64,000 bases of DNA from Hippasteria phrygiana (lineage: Eukaryota; Echinodermata; Asteroidea; Valvatida; Goniasteridae), in NCBI GenBank assembly GCA_037893225.1, contig JAZGUH010000146.1, positions 186,001 through 250,000 of the forward strand, given 5' to 3'. The notes under the pieces are model-generated. The model worked only from the letters and a program-made list of their open reading frames with translations, ran no database searches and had not been told where the DNA came from. Position numbers and translations under genes: made by a program. Shown here piece after piece: positions 36,201 to 49,069 of the stretch; the stretch's first letter is position 1; the number at the start of each line of letters is the position of its first letter.

Positions 36201-36529
36201 GCCAGATCTAAGCTATCCGTACATGTCAAAATTACTGAATTTGGTTGATATTTCATGCAATTATGAATGAGTAAAGCAAGTCCATACCCCAGGGAATTTG
36301 ACAGGCATGGAGCAATAAATAAAAGGTAATCTGCACACAGATGGTGGCCGGGAAGAAAATAAACATTGCGAGGTTTGAATTTTCTCCACAAGTGTTAACT
36401 CTAAGAAGCCGCCGATAATTGCAACATGTAGCGCCAGATCTAAGCTATCCATACATGTCAAAATTACTGAATTTGGTTGATATTTCATGCAATTATGAAT
36501 GAGTAAAGCAAGTCCATACCCCAGGGAAT
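33278..36529 (+). repeat. Short mixed HORs: B-K-T, B-N-K-N-T, B-K-T, B-T-D
   Basis: B33278, K33511, T33743; B33975, N34208, K34440, N34672, T34904; B35136, K35369, T35601; B35833, T36066, D36298. B-K-T is B-K-N-T minus N and appears twice here, so one-unit deletions are frequent in this stretch. Confidence 0.92.
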
Positions 36530-39083
36530 TTGACATGCATGGAGCAATAAATAGACGGTAACATGTACACATAATGTACACATAATTTATTTTTTTCGAT
36601 TTGGCGGCGATAGCCGAGAACAGCGTTAGCTGAAGAAGCAAAGAAATCAGCCAGAATTTGATTTCTAAAGTAGAATATGCCATTTGGAACGCTTCCAAGT
36701 TCATCTTATTTGTCAGTGACGTGGCCCGGAGTAAGATAATTCAAAAAGGGGGACCCGGTTTGTTGACATGCATGGAGCAATAAATAGACGGTAACATGTA
36801 CACAGATGTTGGCCGGAAAGAAAATAAACATTGCGAGGTTTGAATTTTCTCCACAAGTTTTAACTCTAAGAAGCCGCCGATAATTGCAACATGTAGCGCC
36901 AGATCTAAGCTATCCATACATGTCAAAATTACTGAATTTGGTTGATATTTCATGCAATTATGAATGAGTAAAGCAAGTCCATACCCCAGGGAATTTGACA
37001 TGCATGGAGCAATAAATAGACGGTAACATGTACACAGATGTTGGCCGGAAAGAAAATAAACATTGCGAGGTTTGAATTTTCTCCACAAGTGTTAACTCTA
37101 AGAAGCCGCCGATAATTGCAACATGTAGCGCCAGATCTAAGCTATCCATACATGTCAAAATTACTGAATTTGGTTGATATTTCATGCAATTATGAATGAG
37201 TAAAGCAAGTCCATACCCCAGGGAATTTGACAGGCATGGAGCAATAAATAAAAGGTAATCTGCACACAGATGGTGGCCGGGAAGAAAATAAACATTGCGA
37301 GGTTTGAATTTTCTCCACAAGTGTTAACTCTAAGAAGCCGCCGATAATTGCAACATGTAGCGCCAGATCTAAGCTATCCATACATGTCAAAATTACTGAA
37401 TTTGGTTGATATTTCATGCAATTATGAATGAGTAAAGCAAGTCCATACCCCAGGGAATTTGACATGCATGGAGCAATAAATAGACGGTAACATGTACACA
37501 TAATGTACACATAATTTATTTTTTTCGATTTGGCGGCGATAGCCGAGAACAGCGTTAGCTGATGAAGCAAAGAAATCAGCCAGAATTTGATTTCTAAAGT
37601 AGAATATGCCATTTGGAACGCTTCCAAGTTCATCTTATTTGTCAGTGACGTGGCCCGGAGTAAGATAATTCAAAAAGGGGGACCCGGTTTGTTGACATGC
37701 ATGGAGCAATAAATAGACGGTAACATGTACACAGATGTTGGCCGGAAAGAAAATAAACATTGCGAGGTTTGAATTTTCTCCACAAGTGTTAACTCTAAGA
37801 AGCCGCCGATAATTGCAACATGTAGCGCCAGATCTAAGCTATCCATACATGTCAAAATTACTGAATTTGGTTGATATTTCATGCAATTATGAATGAGTAA
37901 AGCAAGTCCATACCCCAGGGAATTTGACATGCATGGAGCAATAAATAGACGGTAACATGTACACAGATGTTGGCCGGAAAGAAAATAAACATTGCGAGGT
38001 TTGAATTTTCTCCACAAGTGTTAACTCTAAGAAGCCGCCGATAATTGCAACATGTAGCGCCAGATCTAAGCTATCCGTACATGTCAAAATTACTGAATTT
38101 GGTTGATATTTCATGCAATTATGAATGAGTAAAGCAAGTCCATACCCCAGGGAATTTGACATGCATGGAGCAATAAATAGACGGTAACATGTACACAGAT
38201 GTTGGCCGGAAAGAAAATAAACATTGCGAGGTTTGAATTTTCTCCACAAGTTTTAACTCTAAGAAGCCGCCGATAATTGCAACATGTAGCGCCAGATCTA
38301 AGCTATCCATACATGTCAAAATTACTGAATTTGGTTGATATTTCATGCAATTATGAATGAGTAAAGCAAGTCCATACCCCAGGGAATTTGACATGCATGG
38401 AGCAATAAATAGACGGTAACATGTACACAGATGTTGGCCGGAAAGAAAATAAACATTGCGAGGTTTGAATTTTCTCCACAAGTTTTAACTCTAAGAAGCC
38501 GCCGATAATTGCAACATGTAGCGCCAGATCTAAGCTATCCATACATGTCAAAATTACTGAATTTGGTTGATATTTCATGCAATTATGAATGAGTAAAGCA
38601 AGTCCATACCCCAGGGAATTTGACATGCATGGAGCAATAAATAGACGGTAACATGTACACAGATGTTGGCCGGAAAGAAAATAAACATTGCGAGGTTTGA
38701 ATTTTCTCCACAAGTGTTAACTCTAAGAAGCCGCCGATAATTGCAACATGTAGCGCCAGATCTAAGCTATCCATACATGTCAAAATTACTGAATTTGGTT
38801 GATATTTCATGCAATTATGAATGAGTAAAGCAAGTCCATACCCCAGGGAATTTGACATGCATGGAGCAATAAATAGACGGTAACATGTACACAGATGTTG
38901 GCCGGAAAGAAAATAAACATTGCGAGGTTTGAATTTTCTCCACAAGTGTTAACTCTAAGAAGCCGCCGATAATTGCAACATGTAGCGCCAGATCTAAGCT
39001 ATCCGTACATGTCAAAATTACTGAATTTGGTTGATATTTCATGCAATTATGAATGAGTAAAGCAAGTCCATACCCCAGGGAAT
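36530..39083 (+). repeat. B'-K-N-D-B-N-T-K-K-N-T
   Basis: B'36530, K36763, N36995, D37227, B37459, N37692, T37924, K38156, K38388, N38620, T38852. The doubled K is unusual; the only other K-K is at 43730-44193, also after B'-K-N-D-B-N-T. Confidence 0.92.
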
Positions 39084-41406
39084 TTGACATGCATGGAGCA
39101 ATAAATAGACGGTAACATGTACACATAATGTACACATAATTTATTTTTTTCGATTTGGCGGCGATAGCCGAGAACAGCGTTAGCTGATGAAGCAAAGAAA
39201 TCAGCCAGAATTTGATTTCTAAAGTAGAATATGCCATTTGGAACGCTTCCAAGTTCATCTTATTTGTCAGTGACGTGGCCCGGAGTAAGATAATTCAAAA
39301 AGGGGGACCCGGTTTGTTGACATGCATGGAGCAATAAATAGACGGTAACATGTACACAGATGTTGGCCGGAAAGAAAATAAACATTGCGAGGTTTGAATT
39401 TTCTCCACAAGTTTTAACTCTAAGAAGCCGCCGATAATTGCAACATGTAGCGCCAGATCTAAGCTATCCGTACATGTCAAAATTACTGAATTTGGTTGAT
39501 ATTTCATGCAATTATGAATGAGTAAAGCAAGTCCATACCCCAGGGAATTTGACAGGCATGGAGCAATAAATAAAAGGTAATCTGCACACAGATGGTGGCC
39601 GGGAAGAAAATAAACATTGCGAGGTTTGAATTTTCTCCACAAGTGTTAACTCTAAGAAGCCGCCGATAATTGCAACATGTAGCGCCAGATCTAAGCTATC
39701 CATACATGTCAAAATTACTGAATTTGGTTGATATTTCATGCAATTATGAATGAGTAAAGCAAGTCCATACCCCAGGGAATTTGACATGCATGGAGCAATA
39801 AATAGACGGTAACATGTACACATAATGTACACATAATTTATTTTTTTCGATTTGGCGGCGATAGCCGAGAACAGCGTTAGCTGAAGAAGCAAAGAAATCA
39901 GCCAGAATTTGATTTCTAAAGTAGAATATGCCATTTGGAACGCTTCCAAGTTCATCTTATTTGTCAGTGACGTGGCCCGGAGTAAGATAATTCAAAAAGG
40001 GGGACCCGGTTTGTTGACATGCATGGAGCAATAAATAGACGGTAACATGTACACAGATGTTGGCCGGAAAGAAAATAAACATTGCGAGGTTTGAATTTTC
40101 TCCACAAGTTTTAACTCTAAGAAGCCGCCGATAATTGCAACATGTAGCGCCAGATCTAAGCTATCCATACATGTCAAAATTACTGAATTTGGTTGATATT
40201 TCATGCAATTATGAATGAGTAAAGCAAGTCCATACCCCAGGGAATTTGACATGCATGGAGCAATAAATAGACGGTAACATGTACACAGATGTTGGCCGGA
40301 AAGAAAATAAACATTGCGAGGTTTGAATTTTCTCCACAAGTGTTAACTCTAAGAAGCCGCCGATAATTGCAACATGTAGCGCCAGATCTAAGCTATCCAT
40401 ACATGTCAAAATTACTGAATTTGGTTGATATTTCATGCAATTATGAATGAGTAAAGCAAGTCCATACCCCAGGGAATTTGACAGGCATGGAGCAATAAAT
40501 AAAAGGTAATCTGCACACAGATGGTGGCCGGGAAGAAAATAAACATTGCGAGGTTTGAATTTTCTCCACAAGTGTTAACTCTAAGAAGCCGCCGATAATT
40601 GCAACATGTAGCGCCAGATCTAAGCTATCCATACATGTCAAAATTACTGAATTTGGTTGATATTTCATGCAATTATGAATGAGTAAAGCAAGTCCATACC
40701 CCAGGGAATTTGACATGCATGGAGCAATAAATAGACGGTAACATGTACACATAATGTACACATAATTTATTTTTTTCGATTTGGCGGCGATAGCCGAGAA
40801 CAGCGTTAGCTGATGAAGCAAAGAAATCAGCCAGAATTTGATTTCTAAAGTAGAATATGCCATTTGGAACGCTTCCAAGTTCATCTTATTTGTCAGTGAC
40901 GTGGCCCGGAGTAAGATAATTCAAAAAGGGGGACCCGGTTTGTTGACATGCATGGAGCAATAAATAGACGGTAACATGTACACAGATGTTGGCCGGAAAG
41001 AAAATAAACATTGCGAGGTTTGAATTTTCTCCACAAGTGTTAACTCTAAGAAGCCGCCGATAATTGCAACATGTAGCGCCAGATCTAAGCTATCCATACA
41101 TGTCAAAATTACTGAATTTGGTTGATATTTCATGCAATTATGAATGAGTAAAGCAAGTCCATACCCCAGGGAATTTGACATGCATGGAGCAATAAATAGA
41201 CGGTAACATGTACACAGATGTTGGCCGGAAAGAAAATAAACATTGCGAGGTTTGAATTTTCTCCACAAGTGTTAACTCTAAGAAGCCGCCGATAATTGCA
41301 ACATGTAGCGCCAGATCTAAGCTATCCGTACATGTCAAAATTACTGAATTTGGTTGATATTTCATGCAATTATGAATGAGTAAAGCAAGTCCATACCCCA
41401 GGGAAT
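39084..41406 (+). repeat. Ten-unit HOR, copy 1 (2,323 bp)
   Basis: B39084, K'39317, D39549, B'39781, K40014, N40246, D40478, B40710, N40943, T41175. It has three B units and contains both the K' hybrid and the B' family. The next block repeats it directly. Confidence 0.94.
39317..39548 (+). repeat. A unit, K' hybrid (K mark and T mark), copy 1
   Basis: T at 97 with G at 154. It stands in the slot B-_-D that T normally fills. Best read as a K-T recombinant with the breakpoint between 98 and 153. A second copy is at 41640. Confidence 0.88.
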
Positions 41407-43729
41407 TTGACATGCATGGAGCAATAAATAGACGGTAACATGTACACATAATGTACACATAATTTATTTTTTTCGATTTGGCGGCGATAGCCGAGAACAG
41501 CGTTAGCTGATGAAGCAAAGAAATCAGCCAGAATTTGATTTCTAAAGTAGAATATGCCATTTGGAACGCTTCCAAGTTCATCTTATTTGTCAGTGACGTG
41601 GCCCGGAGTAAGATAATTCAAAAAGGGGGACCCGGTTTGTTGACATGCATGGAGCAATAAATAGACGGTAACATGTACACAGATGTTGGCCGGAAAGAAA
41701 ATAAACATTGCGAGGTTTGAATTTTCTCCACAAGTTTTAACTCTAAGAAGCCGCCGATAATTGCAACATGTAGCGCCAGATCTAAGCTATCCGTACATGT
41801 CAAAATTACTGAATTTGGTTGATATTTCATGCAATTATGAATGAGTAAAGCAAGTCCATACCCCAGGGAATTTGACAGGCATGGAGCAATAAATAAAAGG
41901 TAATCTGCACACAGATGGTGGCCGGGAAGAAAATAAACATTGCGAGGTTTGAATTTTCTCCACAAGTGTTAACTCTAAGAAGCCGCCGATAATTGCAACA
42001 TGTAGCGCCAGATCTAAGCTATCCATACATGTCAAAATTACTGAATTTGGTTGATATTTCATGCAATTATGAATGAGTAAAGCAAGTCCATACCCCAGGG
42101 AATTTGACATGCATGGAGCAATAAATAGACGGTAACATGTACACATAATGTACACATAATTTATTTTTTTCGATTTGGCGGCGATAGCCGAGAACAGCGT
42201 TAGCTGAAGAAGCAAAGAAATCAGCCAGAATTTGATTTCTAAAGTAGAATATGCCATTTGGAACGCTTCCAAGTTCATCTTATTTGTCAGTGACGTGGCC
42301 CGGAGTAAGATAATTCAAAAAGGGGGACCCGGTTTGTTGACATGCATGGAGCAATAAATAGACGGTAACATGTACACAGATGTTGGCCGGAAAGAAAATA
42401 AACATTGCGAGGTTTGAATTTTCTCCACAAGTTTTAACTCTAAGAAGCCGCCGATAATTGCAACATGTAGCGCCAGATCTAAGCTATCCATACATGTCAA
42501 AATTACTGAATTTGGTTGATATTTCATGCAATTATGAATGAGTAAAGCAAGTCCATACCCCAGGGAATTTGACATGCATGGAGCAATAAATAGACGGTAA
42601 CATGTACACAGATGTTGGCCGGAAAGAAAATAAACATTGCGAGGTTTGAATTTTCTCCACAAGTGTTAACTCTAAGAAGCCGCCGATAATTGCAACATGT
42701 AGCGCCAGATCTAAGCTATCCATACATGTCAAAATTACTGAATTTGGTTGATATTTCATGCAATTATGAATGAGTAAAGCAAGTCCATACCCCAGGGAAT
42801 TTGACAGGCATGGAGCAATAAATAAAAGGTAATCTGCACACAGATGGTGGCCGGGAAGAAAATAAACATTGCGAGGTTTGAATTTTCTCCACAAGTGTTA
42901 ACTCTAAGAAGCCGCCGATAATTGCAACATGTAGCGCCAGATCTAAGCTATCCATACATGTCAAAATTACTGAATTTGGTTGATATTTCATGCAATTATG
43001 AATGAGTAAAGCAAGTCCATACCCCAGGGAATTTGACATGCATGGAGCAATAAATAGACGGTAACATGTACACATAATGTACACATAATTTATTTTTTTC
43101 GATTTGGCGGCGATAGCCGAGAACAGCGTTAGCTGATGAAGCAAAGAAATCAGCCAGAATTTGATTTCTAAAGTAGAATATGCCATTTGGAACGCTTCCA
43201 AGTTCATCTTATTTGTCAGTGACGTGGCCCGGAGTAAGATAATTCAAAAAGGGGGACCCGGTTTGTTGACATGCATGGAGCAATAAATAGACGGTAACAT
43301 GTACACAGATGTTGGCCGGAAAGAAAATAAACATTGCGAGGTTTGAATTTTCTCCACAAGTGTTAACTCTAAGAAGCCGCCGATAATTGCAACATGTAGC
43401 GCCAGATCTAAGCTATCCATACATGTCAAAATTACTGAATTTGGTTGATATTTCATGCAATTATGAATGAGTAAAGCAAGTCCATACCCCAGGGAATTTG
43501 ACATGCATGGAGCAATAAATAGACGGTAACATGTACACAGATGTTGGCCGGAAAGAAAATAAACATTGCGAGGTTTGAATTTTCTCCACAAGTGTTAACT
43601 CTAAGAAGCCGCCGATAATTGCAACATGTAGCGCCAGATCTAAGCTATCCGTACATGTCAAAATTACTGAATTTGGTTGATATTTCATGCAATTATGAAT
43701 GAGTAAAGCAAGTCCATACCCCAGGGAAT
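41407..43729 (+). repeat. Ten-unit HOR, copy 2 (2,323 bp)
   Basis: B41407, K'41640, D41872, B'42104, K42337, N42569, D42801, B43033, N43266, T43498. Same order and marks as 39084-41406. A tandem duplication by a ten-unit unequal exchange is the simplest reading. Confidence 0.94.
41640..41871 (+). repeat. A unit, K' hybrid, copy 2
   Basis: Same combination as the unit at 39317, exactly 2,323 bp downstream. It was probably copied with its ten-unit block rather than formed independently. Confidence 0.88.
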
Positions 43730-46283
43730 TTGACATGCATGGAGCAATAAATAGACGGTAACATGTACACAGATGTTGGCCGGAAAGAAAATAAACATTG
43801 CGAGGTTTGAATTTTCTCCACAAGTTTTAACTCTAAGAAGCCGCCGATAATTGCAACATGTAGCGCCAGATCTAAGCTATCCATACATGTCAAAATTACT
43901 GAATTTGGTTGATATTTCATGCAATTATGAATGAGTAAAGCAAGTCCATACCCCAGGGAATTTGACATGCATGGAGCAATAAATAGACGGTAACATGTAC
44001 ACAGATGTTGGCCGGAAAGAAAATAAACATTGCGAGGTTTGAATTTTCTCCACAAGTTTTAACTCTAAGAAGCCGCCGATAATTGCAACATGTAGCGCCA
44101 GATCTAAGCTATCCATACATGTCAAAATTACTGAATTTGGTTGATATTTCATGCAATTATGAATGAGTAAAGCAAGTCCATACCCCAGGGAATTTGACAT
44201 GCATGGAGCAATAAATAGACGGTAACATGTACACATAATGTACACATAATTTATTTTTTTCGATTTGGCGGCGATAGCCGAGAACAGCGTTAGCTGATGA
44301 AGCAAAGAAATCAGCCAGAATTTGATTTCTAAAGTAGAATATGCCATTTGGAACGCTTCCAAGTTCATCTTATTTGTCAGTGACGTGGCCCGGAGTAAGA
44401 TAATTCAAAAAGGGGGACCCGGTTTGTTGACATGCATGGAGCAATAAATAGACGGTAACATGTACACAGATGTTGGCCGGAAAGAAAATAAACATTGCGA
44501 GGTTTGAATTTTCTCCACAAGTTTTAACTCTAAGAAGCCGCCGATAATTGCAACATGTAGCGCCAGATCTAAGCTATCCATACATGTCAAAATTACTGAA
44601 TTTGGTTGATATTTCATGCAATTATGAATGAGTAAAGCAAGTCCATACCCCAGGGAATTTGACATGCATGGAGCAATAAATAGACGGTAACATGTACACA
44701 GATGTTGGCCGGAAAGAAAATAAACATTGCGAGGTTTGAATTTTCTCCACAAGTGTTAACTCTAAGAAGCCGCCGATAATTGCAACATGTAGCGCCAGAT
44801 CTAAGCTATCCGTACATGTCAAAATTACTGAATTTGGTTGATATTTCATGCAATTATGAATGAGTAAAGCAAGTCCATACCCCAGGGAATTTGACATGCA
44901 TGGAGCAATAAATAGACGGTAACATGTACACATAATGTACACATAATTTATTTTTTTCGATTTGGCGGCGATAGCCGAGAACAGCGTTAGCTGATGAAGC
45001 AAAGAAATCAGCCAGAATTTGATTTCTAAAGTAGAATATGCCATTTGGAACGCTTCCAAGTTCATCTTATTTGTCAGTGACGTGGCCCGGAGTAAGATAA
45101 TTCAAAAAGGGGGACCCGGTTTGTTGACATGCATGGAGCAATAAATAGACGGTAACATGTACACAGATGTTGGCCGGAAAGAAAATAAACATTGCGAGGT
45201 TTGAATTTTCTCCACAAGTGTTAACTCTAAGAAGCCGCCGATAATTGCAACATGTAGCGCCAGATCTAAGCTATCCGTACATGTCAAAATTACTGAATTT
45301 GGTTGATATTTCATGCAATTATGAATGAGTAAAGCAAGTCCATACCCCAGGGAATTTGACAGGCATGGAGCAATAAATAAAAGGTAATCTGCACACAGAT
45401 GGTGGCCGGGAAGAAAATAAACATTGCGAGGTTTGAATTTTCTCCACAAGTGTTAACTCTAAGAAGCCGCCGATAATTGCAACATGTAGCGCCAGATCTA
45501 AGCTATCCATACATGTCAAAATTACTGAATTTGGTTGATATTTCATGCAATTATGAATGAGTAAAGCAAGTCCATACCCCAGGGAATTTGACATGCATGG
45601 AGCAATAAATAGACGGTAACATGTACACAGATGTTGGCCGGAAAGAAAATAAACATTGCGAGGTTTGAATTTTCTCCACAAGTTTTAACTCTAAGAAGCC
45701 GCCGATAATTGCAACATGTAGCGCCAGATCTAAGCTATCCATACATGTCAAAATTACTGAATTTGGTTGATATTTCATGCAATTATGAATGAGTAAAGCA
45801 AGTCCATACCCCAGGGAATTTGACATGCATGGAGCAATAAATAGACGGTAACATGTACACAGATGTTGGCCGGAAAGAAAATAAACATTGCGAGGTTTGA
45901 ATTTTCTCCACAAGTGTTAACTCTAAGAAGCCGCCGATAATTGCAACATGTAGCGCCAGATCTAAGCTATCCATACTTGTCAAAATTACTGAATTTGGTT
46001 GATATTTCATGCAATTATGAATGAGTAAAGCAAGTCCATACCCCAGGGAATTTGACATGCATGGAGCAATAAATAGACGGTAACATGTACACAGATGTTG
46101 GCCGGAAAGAAAATAAACATTGCGAGGTTTGAATTTTCTCCACAAGTGTTAACTCTAAGAAGCCGCCGATAATTGCAACATGTAGCGCCAGATCTAAGCT
46201 ATCCGTACATGTCAAAATTACTGAATTTGGTTGATATTTCATGCAATTATGAATGAGTAAAGCAAGTCCATACCCCAGGGAAT
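43730..46283 (+). repeat. K-K, B-K-T, then B-T-D-K-N'-T
   Basis: K43730, K43962, B44194, K44427, T44659, B44891, T45124, D45356, K45588, N'45820, T46052. From T44659 on it matches 10988 onward (offset 33,671 bp). Confidence 0.92.
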
Positions 46284-49069
46284 TTGACATGCATGGAGCA
46301 ATAAATAGACGGTAACATGTACACATAATGTACACATAATTTATTTTTTTCGATTTGGCGGCGATAGCCGAGAACAGCGTTAGCTGAAGAAGCAAAGAAA
46401 TCAGCCAGAATTTGATTTCTAAAGTAGAATATGCCATTTGGAACGCTTCCAAGTTCATCTTATTTGTCAGTGACGTGGCCCGGAGTAAGATAATTCAAAA
46501 AGGGGGACCCGGTTTGTTGACATGCATGGAGCAATAAATAGACGGTAACATGTACACAGATGTTGGCCGGAAAGAAAATAAACATTGCGAGGTTTGAATT
46601 TTCTCCACAAGTTTTAACTCTAAGAAGCCGCCGATAATTGCAACATGTAGCGCCAGATCTAAGCTATCCATACATGTCAAAATTACTGAATTTGGTTGAT
46701 ATTTCATGCAATTATGAATGAGTAAAGCAAGTCCATACCCCAGGGAATTTGACATGCATGGAGCAATAAATAGACGGTAACATGTACACAGATGTTGGCC
46801 GGAAAGAAAATAAACATTGCGAGGTTTGAATTTTCTCCACAAGTGTTAACTCTAAGAAGCCGCCGATAATTGCAACATGTAGCGCCAGATCTAAGCTATC
46901 CATACATGTCAAAATTACTGAATTTGGTTGATATTTCATGCAATTATGAATGAGTAAAGCAAGTCCATACCCCAGGGAATTTGACAGGCATGGAGCAATA
47001 AATAAAAGGTAATCTGCACACAGATGGTGGCCGGGAAGAAAATAAACATTGCGAGGTTTGAATTTTCTCCACAAGTGTTAACTCTAAGAAGCCGCCGATA
47101 ATTGCAACATGTAGCGCCAGATCTAAGCTATCCATACATGTCAAAATTACTGAATTTGGTTGATATTTCATGCAATTATGAATGAGTAAAGCAAGTCCAT
47201 ACCCCAGGGAATTTGACATGCATGGAGCAATAAATAGACGGTAACATGTACACATAATGTACACATAATTTATTTTTTTCGATTTGGCGGCGATAGCCGA
47301 GAACAGCGTTAGCTGATGAAGCAAAGAAATCAGCCAGAATTTGATTTCTAAAGTAGAATATGCCATTTGGAACGCTTCCAAGTTCATCTTATTTGTCAGT
47401 GACGTGGCCCGGAGTAAGATAATTCAAAAAGGGGGACCCGGTTTGTTGACATGCATGGAGCAATAAATAGACGGTAACATGTACACAGATGTTGGCCGGA
47501 AAGAAAATAAACATTGCGAGGTTTGAATTTTCTCCACAAGTGTTAACTCTAAGAAGCCGCCGATAATTGCAACATGTAGCGCCAGATCTAAGCTATCCAT
47601 ACATGTCAAAATTACTGAATTTGGTTGATATTTCATGCAATTATGAATGAGTAAAGCAAGTCCATACCCCAGGGAATTTGACATGCATGGAGCAATAAAT
47701 AGACGGTAACATGTACACAGATGTTGGCCGGAAAGAAAATAAACATTGCGAGGTTTGAATTTTCTCCACAAGTGTTAACTCTAAGAAGCCGCCGATAATT
47801 GCAACATGTAGCGCCAGATCTAAGCTATCCGTACATGTCAAAATTACTGAATTTGGTTGATATTTCATGCAATTATGAATGAGTAAAGCAAGTCCATACC
47901 CCAGGGAATTTGACATGCATGGAGCAATAAATAGACGGTAACATGTACACAGATGTTGGCCGGAAAGAAAATAAACATTGCGAGGTTTGAATTTTCTCCA
48001 CAAGTTTTAACTCTAAGAAGCCGCCGATAATTGCAACATGTAGCGCCAGATCTAAGCTATCCATACATGTCAAAATTACTGAATTTGGTTGATATTTCAT
48101 GCAATTATGAATGAGTAAAGCAAGTCCATACCCCAGGGAATTTGACATGCATGGAGCAATAAATAGACGGTAACATGTACACAGATGTTGGCCGGAAAGA
48201 AAATAAACATTGCGAGGTTTGAATTTTCTCCACAAGTGTTAACTCTAAGAAGCCGCCGATAATTGCAACATGTAGCGCCAGATCTAAGCTATCCATACAT
48301 GTCAAAATTACTGAATTTGGTTGATATTTCATGCAATTATGAATGAGTAAAGCAAGTCCATACCCCAGGGAATTTGACATGCATGGAGCAATAAATAGAC
48401 GGTAACATGTACACAGATGTTGGCCGGAAAGAAAATAAACATTGCGAGGTTTGAATTTTCTCCACAAGTTTTAACTCTAAGAAGCCGCCGATAATTGCAA
48501 CATGTAGCGCCAGATCTAAGCTATCCATACATGTCAAAATTACTGAATTTGGTTGATATTTCATGCAATTATGAATGAGTAAAGCAAGTCCATACCCCAG
48601 GGAATTTGACATGCATGGAGCAATAAATAGACGGTAACATGTACACAGATGTTGGCCGGAAAGAAAATAAACATTGCGAGGTTTGAATTTTCTCCACAAG
48701 TGTTAACTCTAAGAAGCCGCCGATAATTGCAACATGTAGCGCCAGATCTAAGCTATCCATACTTGTCAAAATTACTGAATTTGGTTGATATTTCATGCAA
48801 TTATGAATGAGTAAAGCAAGTCCATACCCCAGGGAATTTGACATGCATGGAGCAATAAATAGACGGTAACATGTACACAGATGTTGGCCGGAAAGAAAAT
48901 AAACATTGCGAGGTTTGAATTTTCTCCACAAGTGTTAACTCTAAGAAGCCGCCGATAATTGCAACATGTAGCGCCAGATCTAAGCTATCCGTACATGTCA
49001 AAATTACTGAATTTGGTTGATATTTCATGCAATTATGAATGAGTAAAGCAAGTCCATACCCCAGGGAAT
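46284..49069 (+). repeat. B'-K-N-D-B-N-T-K-N-K-N'-T (2,786 bp)
   Basis: B'46284, K46517, N46749, D46981, B47213, N47446, T47678, K47910, N48142, K48374, N'48606, T48838. The N48142-K48374 join looks like the junction of two copied blocks: sequence to its left matches 11.0-14.7 kb at one offset, to its right 11.9-22.8 kb at another. Confidence 0.92.
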
